The position numbers were made by a program, and so were the translations under genes. Source: Pseudoips prasinana (taxonomy: Eukaryota > Arthropoda > Insecta > Lepidoptera > Nolidae). From it: DNA of 64,000 nucleotides. The stretch is from assembly GCA_951640165.1 (NCBI GenBank), contig OX621250.1:10317501-10381500 (forward strand). Direction: 5' to 3'. Below the pieces are notes generated by a model that worked only from the letters and a program-made list of their open reading frames with translations, had not been told where the DNA came from and searched no databases. Of this stretch, positions 18,712 through 30,500 are shown piece after piece (the first letter of the stretch is position 1; every line of letters begins with the position of its first letter).

Positions 18712-19200
18712 GACGTTGGTCTAGCGGTAGCGTTTCCGACCTCAGATAATGAAGTCCTGGGTTCAACTGGGTTTGACTAAAAGTGTGGCGCAGCGGCTTA
18801 GACAGTTGCCTCGCCGCTTCGTGTCGCGGGTTCGAGTCCCGCGCCGGACAACTATTTGTGTGACCCATAAATAAACGTTGTGAGTCTGGATGTTATTTGT
18901 GTCCGTCTATTATATGTTTGTAAAGTACCCCGCGACACACAGAAAAAATTCTCTAAAGCAGGTGTTGTTGTAAAGAAATTTTCTCAATATCAGCCCGAAG
19001 ACTGGGAGTTGGTGGTATTGTACCCCCGTGCCTCGGGGAGTCGGTCTTGTACTTGTTACCGATCGTGTCGCTAGTCGTCCCATCATGAGAGTGATGGAAT
19101 AGAAAGTGCCACACTCGTGTACTATAATATGTCCTGCGAATTTGGCTAGTCTCGTTTGAGAGTGGCCGACGTGGCCGAAATTCGGCATGGAGGAGATTAT
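18712..19200 (+). mobile_element. S2 SINE interrupted by an S3 SINE
   Basis: The S2 head (TTGGTCTAGCGGTAGCGTTTC, GGTCCTGGGTTCAA type) stops at about 18780. The S2 core resumes at about 18972 with GAAATTTTCTCAATATCAGCCC and runs through GTCGTCCCATCATGAGAGTG to GGCCGACGTGGCCGAAATTC. The gap is a full S3 element. Confidence 0.75.
18781..18970 (+). mobile_element. S3 SINE nested in S2
   Basis: GTGTGGCGCAGCGGCTTAGACAG with exact boxes A and B (GGGTTCGAGTCCC), ACTATTTGTGTGACCC, TGTCCGTCTATTATATG and CGCGACAC at the end. Confidence 0.78.
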
Positions 19201-19201
19201 T

Positions 19202-19290
19202 ATTATGTTACAGAAGCGACGTTGGTCCAGCGTATTCAGCTGCAAATAATGAGGTCGTGGGTTCAATCAGTTGGATCATCCAAAAGTATC
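19202..19290 (+). repeat. S2 SINE head fragment
   Basis: GTTACAGAAGCGACGTTGGTC and GAGGTCGTGGGTTCAAT repeat the head of the preceding S2; the box-A half has a deletion. Confidence 0.6.
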
Positions 19291-19305
19291 GTCTACTAGT
19301 TTTGT

Positions 19306-19575
19306 CTCCTTTATCATATGGGCAGTGGTTATCCTGGTGTCAGAATTGTTCAAGCCGCTCAGTAGGCTCCTGATATAGCTTAATTATTATTGATTGTAAT
19401 GGATTCCGTTCCATTAACGACTGTTGTCTACCGACAACAACGTGCTCTCCGAAGCATAGAGACGCTCAGAAATTACTTGGCGGTCACCCATCTATAGACT
19501 ATTCGCGTGCCTAAGTGCTTAACCTCGCCGATCACTTACGGCCACTAGAGTAACCACTGCCCTTACGATAAGTAG
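19306..19575 (+). repeat. SINE-like repeat, family S4
   Basis: TATCATATGGGCAGTGGTTA, TGTCAGAATTGTTCAAGCCG, GACTGTTGTC, CGTGCTCTCCGAAGCATAG, GGCGGTCACCCATCTATAG and TTAACCTCGCCGATCACTTACGG. Copies at 21560, 23300, 31757, 40320, 41805 and 61080. No clear pol III boxes; class unknown. Confidence 0.65.
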
Positions 19576-19899
19576 TAAGTCCCACACTCTGTATTTTTGA
19601 AGTTATACCTACTTCTTTTGGCGCGATGGAGAAAAATGATGAGAGTGAATTTTTACGATGCGCGCGCACACCGACACCAAAAAATTTAACAGCATGAAGT
19701 TAGTTCTAGGTGGTATGAAAATTGATAACTATGTTCAAGTTGTATATTAAGAAGTATAACTTCTAACGCGTGTACATAAGTACACACAAGTTTTTTTTTA
19801 CATAGTTGCAGAGATTGAATCAGAAGCGCTATTTATTTGCCTTAATTACAGATGGATGTAATATCGGAACACTATTTTTTTTAAAGAAAATCCCGCATA

Positions 19900-20078
19900 T
19901 CACTCTAATATTAATAAGCTTGAAAGTTTGTGAGTATGTATGTTTGTTACTTATTCACATCTGCAACGGCTGGAGTGATTTTAATAAAATTTAGTATAGA
20001 GTTAGCTGATACCCTGGATTAACACATAGGCTATAATTTATACAGTTTAACGCGGGTAAAACCGCGGGACACAGCTAG
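19900..20078 (+). mobile_element. Non-autonomous Helitron, complete
   Basis: A then TCACTCTAATATTAATAAG at the start; it ends with CGCGGGTAAAACCGCG hairpin, GGACACAGCTAG, then T. Confidence 0.82.
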
Positions 20079-20084
20079 TGGTAA

Positions 20085-20150
20085 ATAATCCTTGTATCGC
20101 GGGGTACTGTACAAACATATACAAGTAACTGACAAAAAGTACATCCATAC
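20085..20150 (-). repeat. S3 SINE tail fragment, reverse
   Basis: TTGTATCGCGGGGTACTGTAC, AAACATATA and GACAAAAAGTACATCC mirror the S3 3' body; short and degenerate. Confidence 0.45.
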
Positions 20151-20269
20151 TTATTAATTAAAGGGATAATAACACCGCGTTGATTGACCGATAGTGTCCG
20201 AAAATACAAGCTCTCAACCCTTGGAATGTTGATCGAAATATGCGTCAATAAGTCATTATAAGCGCAGTG

Positions 20270-20445
20270 GTTCACCGGTCGCCTGCACTGGGCGCCGCCG
20301 AGTTCACCGCGAGATCGGCAGTCGGGAACGGACGGCGCGCGCGCACGCACTCCACAAGTCTAAATTAGATTCATCTCGCGCACGTCTCGGTGGACAAAAC
20401 GAACAAAGAGTGCTTCCTAGTTTAATTTAGATATTAAAGAGCGCC
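20270..20445 (+). promoter_or_regulatory. CpG-rich presumed promoter and 5' UTR of the secreted coiled-coil gene
   Basis: This stretch is far richer in G, C and CpG than its surroundings, with alternating GC around 20333-20345. It leads into an ATG in good context (GCGCCATGG). An in-frame TAG at 20428-20430 shows that translation cannot start further upstream. No TATA box is evident, and the start site is not fixed. Confidence 0.5.
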
Positions 20446-20463
20446 ATGGCGGTACACAGTCCG
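20446..20463 (+). CDS. Secreted gene exon 1: six-codon start exon
   Basis: The ATG has a strong context and six codons (M-A-V-H-S-P) lead into a perfect GTAAGT donor at phase 0. Read on through the donor, the frame stops quickly, so a spliced partner is needed. The exon at 49393 supplies one that turns this stub into a standard signal peptide. Confidence 0.65.
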
Positions 20464-23400
20464 GTAAGTTAATTTTTATTTTTTTCATTATTTATGACTA
20501 AAATAGACGGGTGGGATTTTATTGACTACTTGGACGTGTTGCTGGCAGTGATTACACTTTTAAATGAGATGCTAAGTACAATGTCATAGGAACACGATAG
20601 GCTTTCATAGGTGGTCGATGCAAATGCATCTCTTCGAATCACTTGGAGAAGATTTTTAAAGCTTTTACATTTCTCTCCGCGTAAAATCTTAAGTTTAAAA
20701 AGTTTTAGGAACTTTTCGATTCTCAGATACATATTGGAATGAATTTACTAAATGTTTAATAATTAATCTTTTAAGAGATTGCACTTATTATTGTTTTATT
20801 TATATACATAAATAAAAATGAATTACCGAAATTTTGGTACGCTCATAAGTTCCAAACGACTGCACCAAATCGGATAAATCTTTCTTGTATGTGTTCGTTA
20901 TTGTCAAGAGAAGGTTTTTATGAAAATATAACTTTCATTATAATAATCATTAAAATATTAGACTTGGTAGAAGTTCGCCGGGACAGTTAGTTTGGGATAT
21001 TAAGCAAAAAGCTATTCCAGATCTTCAAGAACCAGGTTTCCAATATGTTTATATAAGGACTTAGGTAATTAGTATCCACGCTCCAATTTTTTTTAAATTA
21101 CGCAGAATATAAATATATAAACAAGTTGTAACATAAATAGTGGACGTAAGTTAAGCTGACTAATTTGCCTTTGAAAATAAACAACGTGTAGCACAACATA
21201 AGTACAAAACATAAAAAACCTTTATTTGAAACATTCTTTATTCAGATAACTACGATCCAGTTTGTCATTACTTACAACTATTGTTAGCACAGCGACACGA
21301 TATTGGTAATTCAGTATAACACATTTATTATATTTCTGTCCTCACCATCTTTATTAAAATTGGAGAGGTAACATCATCTCTTATTATTTTGAGGATGCTG
21401 TTGTTAGTGTCTCGTACTCTGCTTAGTAGAGATGCAGCCTTTTTGCGAATCACCTCATGAAAGCCATCAGTTCGATTCTGCACAAACATTTCTGAAACAC
21501 TAACGAAACGAGGCCTTCCCAACAGCATCCTTAGCTTCCCATCCAAGAATAACGATCAGCAAATGCATTTATTATCGGGAGTAGTCCCTCTCCCTTACCA
21601 TTAGACAACAGTCAGATGCCTAATGGCTGGCTTGAACAACTCTGACACTACGGTAACCACTGCCCATGCGATAAGTAAGTTACCTCTACTATTTATTTGA
21701 TTTAACGATTGATTAAGTCATTTTGAACCTTTATTTATTTGAACGCCATTTAAGAAATCGATGTTCGGCGACTTAGCCGGTAGAGCCCCAGCTACCCCAT
21801 TCTGTCAAATTTATTTTATAGATTTTCACATTTATCATATTAGCATAAGGTTCACTTTTTCAACTAAGGACATTTGACAGATTGGGGTAGCTTGATGTAC
21901 TGGCGTCTGTACTTAATAGGATTACGCAAGGGTCTTGAGAAAACGATGCTATGAATCCAGTATTAAGTTTATGTACTATAATATTATACTATAGAGTACT
22001 TGTCAAGTGCACAAACCTCGTTACAACTATGATATAGACAATATAAACTTTAAACATAAACTAAGCTGAGATAATAAATATCAATGAGACTAACTTCAGA
22101 TGTTTATATTTATTTTAATTATAATTAGGTTAATTAATGTGAATCAAAACAAAGACATGGGCAATGTTATTTAGCTACGAAGATAGGCTTATACCTACTG
22201 GACTAAGACATAAATTAAGTTTGTAAATGTTTTTTTGTTATTAACGATGATTTTCTCACCTTCCAAATTTTAATTTATAGTTCAAATCACACTTATATCG
22301 TGAGTAATGAGTGTGAGTGTGTATGTTTGTTACTTCTTCACAGAAGTAGCCCTATAATATGTCCCAAGCAGGTGACTAGTCTTTATTGAGATTGGCCGCC
22401 GTGGCCGAAATTCGACCAAGAGGAGTATTTATTGAGGAAAATAATAAAACACGTGTTTTTGCTTTTAGTGTAAGACATAAATACTTGTAAATGGAGTGCT
22501 TATATCAAGTGTGAAGAAAATAGTAAAAATTTATGGTTCCCATACAACAGTGTCAGCTGTGCCTCTAGCACGAGTTCCTGCAGTTTACTTACTCGATCAC
22601 ACGTACAGTTTCTCCCATACATTGAGCACCAGTGCCTCTCGCGAAAACTATTAAGAACTAAAACTCTGGTGCTCAATGTATGGGAGAAACTGTACGTGTG
22701 ATCGAGTAAGTAAACTGCAGGAACTCGTGCTAGAGGCACTGATCACAGTTTTATATAGGAAGTTAATTTGTTAATTAATTTGTCTAGTTTCATTGGAAAA
22801 TTAAGTCCACTTTCGTCCACTATTTCAACGTTTTTGGAGCTGATTTTGTGATATTTTGTATGTCTATCGCAAGGAGTTGATTCGTGTTTTGGGTTCAATG
22901 ATGTTCTTTTAAATATAGTTAAATTTATTTAGTTTATACAGCTATGTTTTTAACAGAATAAACTTTAAATGTTGGGAAATTACTAAAAAACATCAATTTT
23001 ACCTATGTCCGCGCCTTAAACTAAGCATAAGCAATAACTTATGATAACAGTTAAAAATATGACAGTCTCTATGTATGTAGGTGTCTACGGATAAAGATTC
23101 TCTCGGGAAATGGAATATCGTAATGCCTCAAAAATTTGGATAGAGTTATAAAATGTCTTCCTGTACTCCGGTAGGTAAAATTTGATTTAAGCTTGTATAG
23201 GTATTCATCCAATGATATACATTATCCAATGATATACCTACCTAAAAACAATAGTCCGAATATTGATCATCTTGTTCAGTTTGAGTGCAATATGTTTACT
23301 TACTTATCGTATGGGCAGTGGTTACCGTAGAGTCTGAATTGTTGAAGCCACCCAGTAGGTCTCTGACATGGCTTAACGACTGTTGTCTAATGACTAAAAC

Positions 23401-26400
23401 TGGGAGCAACAGCTTGACGTGCCCTCCGAAGCATGGAGACACTCAGAAATTAAACCACTTTGGCGGTCCCCCATCTATGGACTGACCGCGAGGTTAAGTA
23501 ACGAGGGTATTAAGGTACCTCGCTAATTTTAAACTAGGTAATAAGTAATCAATTGTCCATCAGTTGAGTAGGACAATAGAAACAGAACATTCACCTGGGT
23601 ATCTCAATATCCGGCGTTGCTCTCCTTGTACGTGTCACCCATTTGACATTATTCAATATTAATTATAAAAACAATAAAAAATATTATTTTATTGCATTAT
23701 TCACAATGCAAAGCGTAAATGTAATACCTCCGGAAGGGTGTTAACAAGGGAATCCTAAATTTGAAATCCCACTCCCAGCGTGTATCGCTCGTAGCTAGGT
23801 AGAGCGCCTTTCCCGGATTGATAGAAGGTGTAGGTTTTATTAATAATAATAAAATCATTTATGTCTCTTATAAAGTTTACACAAGTAGGTTAGCAACAAC
23901 AGTAAAGGATATAATTAAGTCAAATCTACTTTATGAGAGCTGGTGCCCGTGGTAGGTTTAATAAAAACCTGTATTACAGGTCACCAGAGCCTACTCCATA
24001 GGTTACATATTGATATAAAGAAAATACAATTTCTGTTATAGCTGCATTGATTTATGACAGTAATAATATACCTAACTAAAAAAAAATACAAGCAAAGAAA
24101 AATACAAATATATGCAGAGAATGAAAAGGCGAATGAGGTGTGTATGTGTGATTGTTTAGGTAACAATTATATGTTAAAGATTAAAGATAGGCCAAATTAC
24201 ATAGGTATCCCAGTTATAGTTTCATAGTAAAGGTTGAGGTAATTACATAGGAATTTAATTAGGTTTGAACCCGCCGGACGATATAAATTTTACGATTTAT
24301 TGAAGAGAGCGAATTATTCAGTTGTTATTCGACATCTGTCAATGATATTAAAGTTGCACGCGTCGCCGACTGTACTCGGAATAATAAGTAAAGTGTCTTG
24401 CGAATATTTCATTGCAATTAGTATCATCATCATCATATCAGCCGAAAGATGCCCACGGATGGACAAAGGACTCCCCAAAGAACTCCACAATTGTCGGTCT
24501 TGCGCTATCCGCATCCAGCGACTTCTAGTGAACCTCCAAGATCATCGGTCCATCTTGTTCTCTACAAGATCGATGATCTTATGCTTCTGACTGCCAATTC
24601 ATCATGTGGAGATCTTTTTAAAAAAATTAGGCATTCTAACGGTCCCTCTATATAATAGTTCTTTTAAGCCATTTTTCCAAATATATTCATGAGTATGAAT
24701 CTTCGAATGACAGAGAGCTTAGAGAGAGAGCACAGGACGAAAAGTCATAAAAATGAAATGGTCCCGAAATTAAATATTGCTATACATTCTGCTCAATACC
24801 AAGCTATAGAAATTTTTAACAGGTTACCTACTGATTTAAAATCAATAATTTACAATTATTAGCTATTTAAAACTAAGCTAAAGGCATTCTTGATTGAAAA
24901 TTGTTTCTATTCAGTATCAGAGTTGACAAATTGAAATAATAATTTATGTATCAGATCCTATTCAGTTATTAATTGCTCTGGTTAATTTTATTGCAAAAGT
25001 TCTGTGTGGTGTATATAGTTTTATTTTATTTAATGTTATTTTATTATTCAATATTTTTACTGTTTATGTATTTTATACATACCATATTTACCATGCCATT
25101 TTTCAAAATTTTCTTTTATACAAGCTGATTTTAAGTAAAAACTAGACTGTATTTTAAGTATAAGTAAAAATAATAATAATTGTTTATTGTATTTATGTAA
25201 TTGAAAATTGCTAGTTATAAGTGAATTGTTTTTCGGACACAATGTATATTGTTAACAAATTAATATTTGAAATGAAATGAAAATTAGTATACTTAGTTAA
25301 AATTTAAAGTTAGAAAGAAAGAGAAATTAATTGAAGTACCTTTTGACATATTGTATGTTAAATATATTTCCAGACAAGGTTTAAAAGCAATATTTGACCG
25401 CTTGTGACACTATTGTCCAGAAGCCATCATATGAAAGTTTATTGCCCCAAGGTGTTGTGGCGTGCTTTTCGCACCTTACTCAAACAAGCACGTTCTGCGC
25501 ACGCGCATATTAACGACTACAGTTTGTTTTACACCTATAATTGATGCCAATGGCCCTTTGTTTGTTTTAATTTCTCAATATTCCTAAAACAGATGCCTAA
25601 TATGAGCTTATTATTAACATTTGTTTTTATAAGAAGCTGATAAAGTGCTATGTTTGTGTCGAATAATAATATAATAGCTATCATACGATGACACTATGTA
25701 ACTACTTATTTAATATTTATTTGTTAACTACGACGACTAATAAGTAGGTTAGTTATGTAAACAAAGTACCTAACTTAAACTGTCCGGCAAATAATTGTAA
25801 AAGTGCCGAAAGACGTCCATCGCTGAACAAAGGCCTCCACATGACCCATCTCCACAATGACCAAGTCGGGACTGGGAGCCGCGGTTGTGTCCATCATTTG
25901 AGAGGATATGCCATAATCGCCACGCTTGGCAGGCGAGTTGGCGATCACAGTTACATAGTCATAGTACTCGGAAGAACGCTGCTGCCCATTCTCTGGTATA
26001 TATTCCCTCGGGTCGACTTCTACGCCCCCTCGGGGGATGAGATGGGGTGATGATATTCTGATATTCGCCACCGTCAACACGCAGCACATTTCTGCTACAC
26101 GTTGTGTAATACGTACAGTTATCTACTTAGCCTATGAGCCACTTACTTGCATGTGTATTGCCAGTCATGTACCCTAATGCCTTTCGCGTTCAAAGCAACG
26201 AGTTCAAGAGTTCCGGGACTAAAGTTGTTTATTCCGCTTACTTCTGAAAAGACAACTTTTATATGTAACACCTGCTTTGTAGGTATACCTACAAGACGAA
26301 ATTTGCAGACTTAAAGTCTTCCCGTTTTCGGAGTCTGGGTATGCTATGAGCCCGCAAGGCACATTCGGTTTCAATCAAGAACGCCCTGGGCAGGAAGCGT

Positions 26401-27412
26401 ACTCTCAAGACGCGGTGACTAAGGTGCGGCCGATGTAAAAAAGCTTGCAAGATCCTGCAGTTCAGAACAGTTTACATCAAACTTCTGGTGAACTGTTCTT
26501 TGGGCAAAATATTATTGGTCACATTTTACTTTTTCTCAAATAACCTATCGCCTTTGTTACATTTTCGAAATGAATATTTACCAAATTTTCATTTAATATT
26601 TTATTCACTTACGAACTGCTGCTAGAAAAGTGGGGTAAGTTAGAATTGCGACACTGTTGAAAATGCCAAAAATGAAATGTTTCGATTTGCGATAAGTTTT
26701 TTTGAGAAATGTTTTCTATCAAATGAAATTTTGCGATGTGATATTTTGGCTAAGGTTTTGCCCTTAGTAAACCTAAATTTCCTCGCACAGGACGAATGGG
26801 TATTATTATTATGATCCAAATATTGATGGAAGTGTGATCGTCAAGTTTGTCGTTCTGCTCTGAACTGATGGGTGTCATGAAAGCTTTGTTAGTAGCAAGT
26901 ATCCACACCGAAATACGTGCGTGCAGTTAGTTTATGATTGCGATATTTGTTTCAATATATCAGTCATACTTGCCTATGAATTTCGACCCTGAATTGATGT
27001 GCCCCAGAAGTCACCGATAACTTACTGATGTGGGGCAGTTACTGGGCAGGTACTGCGAATAATTCTAGCTAGAAAAATCCCATTAATATTTTTTGGTAGG
27101 ATCCGGTATTTACTTTTTTTTTTATTATTTATTTTTGAAACCACAAACAAGTTTACAATTATCATTAAATAAAGCTTAAATATTATACAATATTACTTAC
27201 AGTAAACTCAACATTGCTGGTCACCTAATACATAAAAGAATTACAAATGGTGAGCCTGTGTTACAATTTTAGATTACTATGAAATTATCAAATGAAATAT
27301 TCTTTGTACTGTTAAGTGAATATAGAATATACGTATTTTCAAATATATGTAAGATTTAGTTATATAGATAGATAGGTTAATATTTATGTGATGTGTGAGC
27401 GTGATTGTGGAC

Positions 27413-27509
<97 letters not shown>

Positions 27510-30500
27510 GTGCGTACTTAGTAAATTAGTACTCGTATATGCGGTTGAACACGCTAACGCTTGGTCGGTGCTATAGCACATAAAGGGGTTCAAATCCCAG
27601 GTCGAGGCATAAAGTGATTGGATTTTTCTGTAAAGAAAATTTCTCAGTATCAGCCCCAAGTCTGTGAGTGGCCGTGCCTCAGAGAGCACGTGAAACCGAC
27701 ACGTATCGCTCACTGTCCCATCGGATCATGAGAGTGATGGAATAGAAAATGGGTAGGGACTAATCACCTGTGTTTGCGCACACACTTGTGCACTACAATT
27801 CCGTCCGTGCCTGGAAGACATTATATTAATTTCATATGCCCTGGATTAGTAGAGGTTGCAAGATCTTATCTCGGCGTACGGATTAAATTTATTATTATCC
27901 TGTTCAGAGTTCATTTAAAAGCTTTGTCTGTCTGCATGACTAGGCTGGATCTCGGCCAAGGCAACACTCGACATCAGTACCTACTCCTTTCGCTTTGTTA
28001 GAAGTTTACTTAAAATAGGATGCCTTAGTCAGAACTAACTGTAAACAATTAGGTACCTATGAATCGTTAGCCATATTTGGTGGCGGACCGTAAGCTACAG
28101 TCGCTAATTTTGGTTCTAATACCGATAGCAAAGCATATGTATAGAATGAAAAGGATGACTTGTATGTCTAATTCTATATCTATTTTTGAAGTGGCAACTT
28201 CTTTAGGCGCGTTGAGCACTTTTTGGGTGAACAAAAAGCGTGAAACACGTGTCATCGTCACCGCACGCTTCCCATGAGCTACATATATGTGCATATATGT
28301 ATATACCTCCGAACATACAAAGAGTATATCTAAATCTGAAGTGTCAAGTATTAGGTATATTGTAGATTATTTAGATTGGAAGTGTAAAAAAAATAGTATT
28401 TCTTCTATCGGTAGTCCCCAAAGACTGCTCCGCATTTTTATTTTTGTGCTTATGTAAGTATTTATTGTGCGACAATTATTGGAAATGTTAAAACTACATT
28501 AAAACTGTATATGTATGTGTGCTTTCTACCGTCCGTTACCTACTTACAATTAGGTTTGTTGGCTTAAAATATATGCCGGGTGTTTCCAAACAGCTAATGC
28601 TGAAAGTGACCCTACCTGGCTTCGATTTTTTTCATATCGTATTAATTTACATTTTTAATTTCTATATCTTCTTACTTTAGTTGATTTGACGGTTAAGATA
28701 GTCGCCTCGTCTCACTTCGTGTCCCGGATTTGATTCCCGCAACATTCATGATCTTCAGCTGGTGTTGGAAGGACGAACATGACAAAAGTGTATCTTTTGT
28801 TTAGCAATCCCCTATACGGAGACTAAAGTATTTTTTTTCGAAATATTTATTAGTAAGAGTTGCCAAACGGATGTGGCAGTGGGCGGGGCAGAGTAGCTCG
28901 TAGAACTGACGGCTGCTGGGGTTGAAAAGTTCTCTAGTAGCGACCACGAACCGGAAGACGCAGCGTGAGCAGTCGCCCTAGAAGGTGGACCGACGATCTT
29001 GGTAGGTCGCGGGCCTTTTCCAGCTGTGGACAACTTCGGCTGATATGATGATGATTTATAAGCAGATATGTACAGCCAGCAACGTCAAAACCCGTAATCA
29101 ACCCATGAAACGGAAAAATAAAAAATAAACAGGTGTACTTTAGACCACACGACTGATGTAAAACTTAGTTATACGAAAGGGAGAAAGAGAGAAAGAAAAT
29201 GTGTGCTCGCAATTCTCTCTATTGCCCCTACAGTAATATATACGAAACGTAACCGTTCCTCTCAGCAATGTTCGCCTCGCCCGATCACTCTTTTCGTAAC
29301 GCTTTTGTCACGCATTCATGAGTTTACTACCTAAAGAAGTTTTACTTCAAAAACTTTCTAATAATATTTTATTTTGTGTAATTTGTATATATGATGTTCA
29401 GTTTCATAAGTAACTTAAGTTGCGTCCACTATTATTTGTTATAGGTCTTGCTTTAATTCATGTAAAATATGTATGTTATTATCAGAAATATTTAAGTAAG
29501 TATCTCAGGTGTCTAGTTGCCGTAGCACAGGCTATTACTAGTTCGGGATAATATGGCAGAGTGTTAGTTGTCCCTAGATATTTTTGTTTCTTGCGTAATT
29601 GTTCTGAGTCTCGATGGAATTCCTCGCGAATTGTATTGTATGTTTGTAAAGAACTTGCGACACTGGAATTGATTTCCGTAGATCGGTTGACTTCTTTTAT
29701 TAATGTTTTCATTGGTGCGACGTTGAGTCTACCTATATAAGGAGGTAATTCTGGTTACAATCGACATGATGAACGAAATAATAAAGAGTCACCTCAGTCA
29801 TTCCGTCTGGTAATAAGTTGAATAATAAAAAACATAATGCATTAACCTCTTATCGAGTTGTTACTTTGTTTATATCGGAAAACGGGTTAAGTTGTTAATA
29901 AAAAGCAGATTTTTATAAGCTTTTAGTAACATATACGACATAGCGTTGCTTTTTAACCCTTAACAAGGCTTTGCTATATTTTAATTTTGGGCCTTATTCC
30001 TAGGAGATAAGATTGAAATTAATGTGGTCTCGTATTGTACACAGCTGGTTTAAGGGTTAAGACGAAATGAATGCATTTGGCTTTAGCCTTATGTGTGCCT
30101 ATAGCGTGTCAGTTTTGACATAAATCTCCCTTCTGTGTTTCGCTTTGACTTTACTAAACCTAGCAGACTGAATAAAAAAGTGACACAAATATAATACAGA
30201 AAGCCAAAATATATATAAAAATCGATTGATAATCTTTTTAGATATAATCATTTAAAGTTCTTGGTGTGAATAAAGATGTTTGCGCAGTCGCAATACGACT
30301 GTTAGCTGTTTCTTATGTGCTGTTGGAGATAATATGGCATATAATGATATAATATTTAAAGAACATGTTAGATAAAGAACGCGCTATACTAATATAGACT
30401 TCGAAAAAGGAGGGTTCATTTTTCGAAATCTGTTATTGAAATTTTGTGCAACTAATTAAATCAACAAATACTTATAAATTTTGCAGACCAAAGGTATTGC

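Noticed and set aside
27384..27713. Tyr-Ile repeat ORFs on both strands
   Set aside because: Translation of the (TA)n microsatellite.
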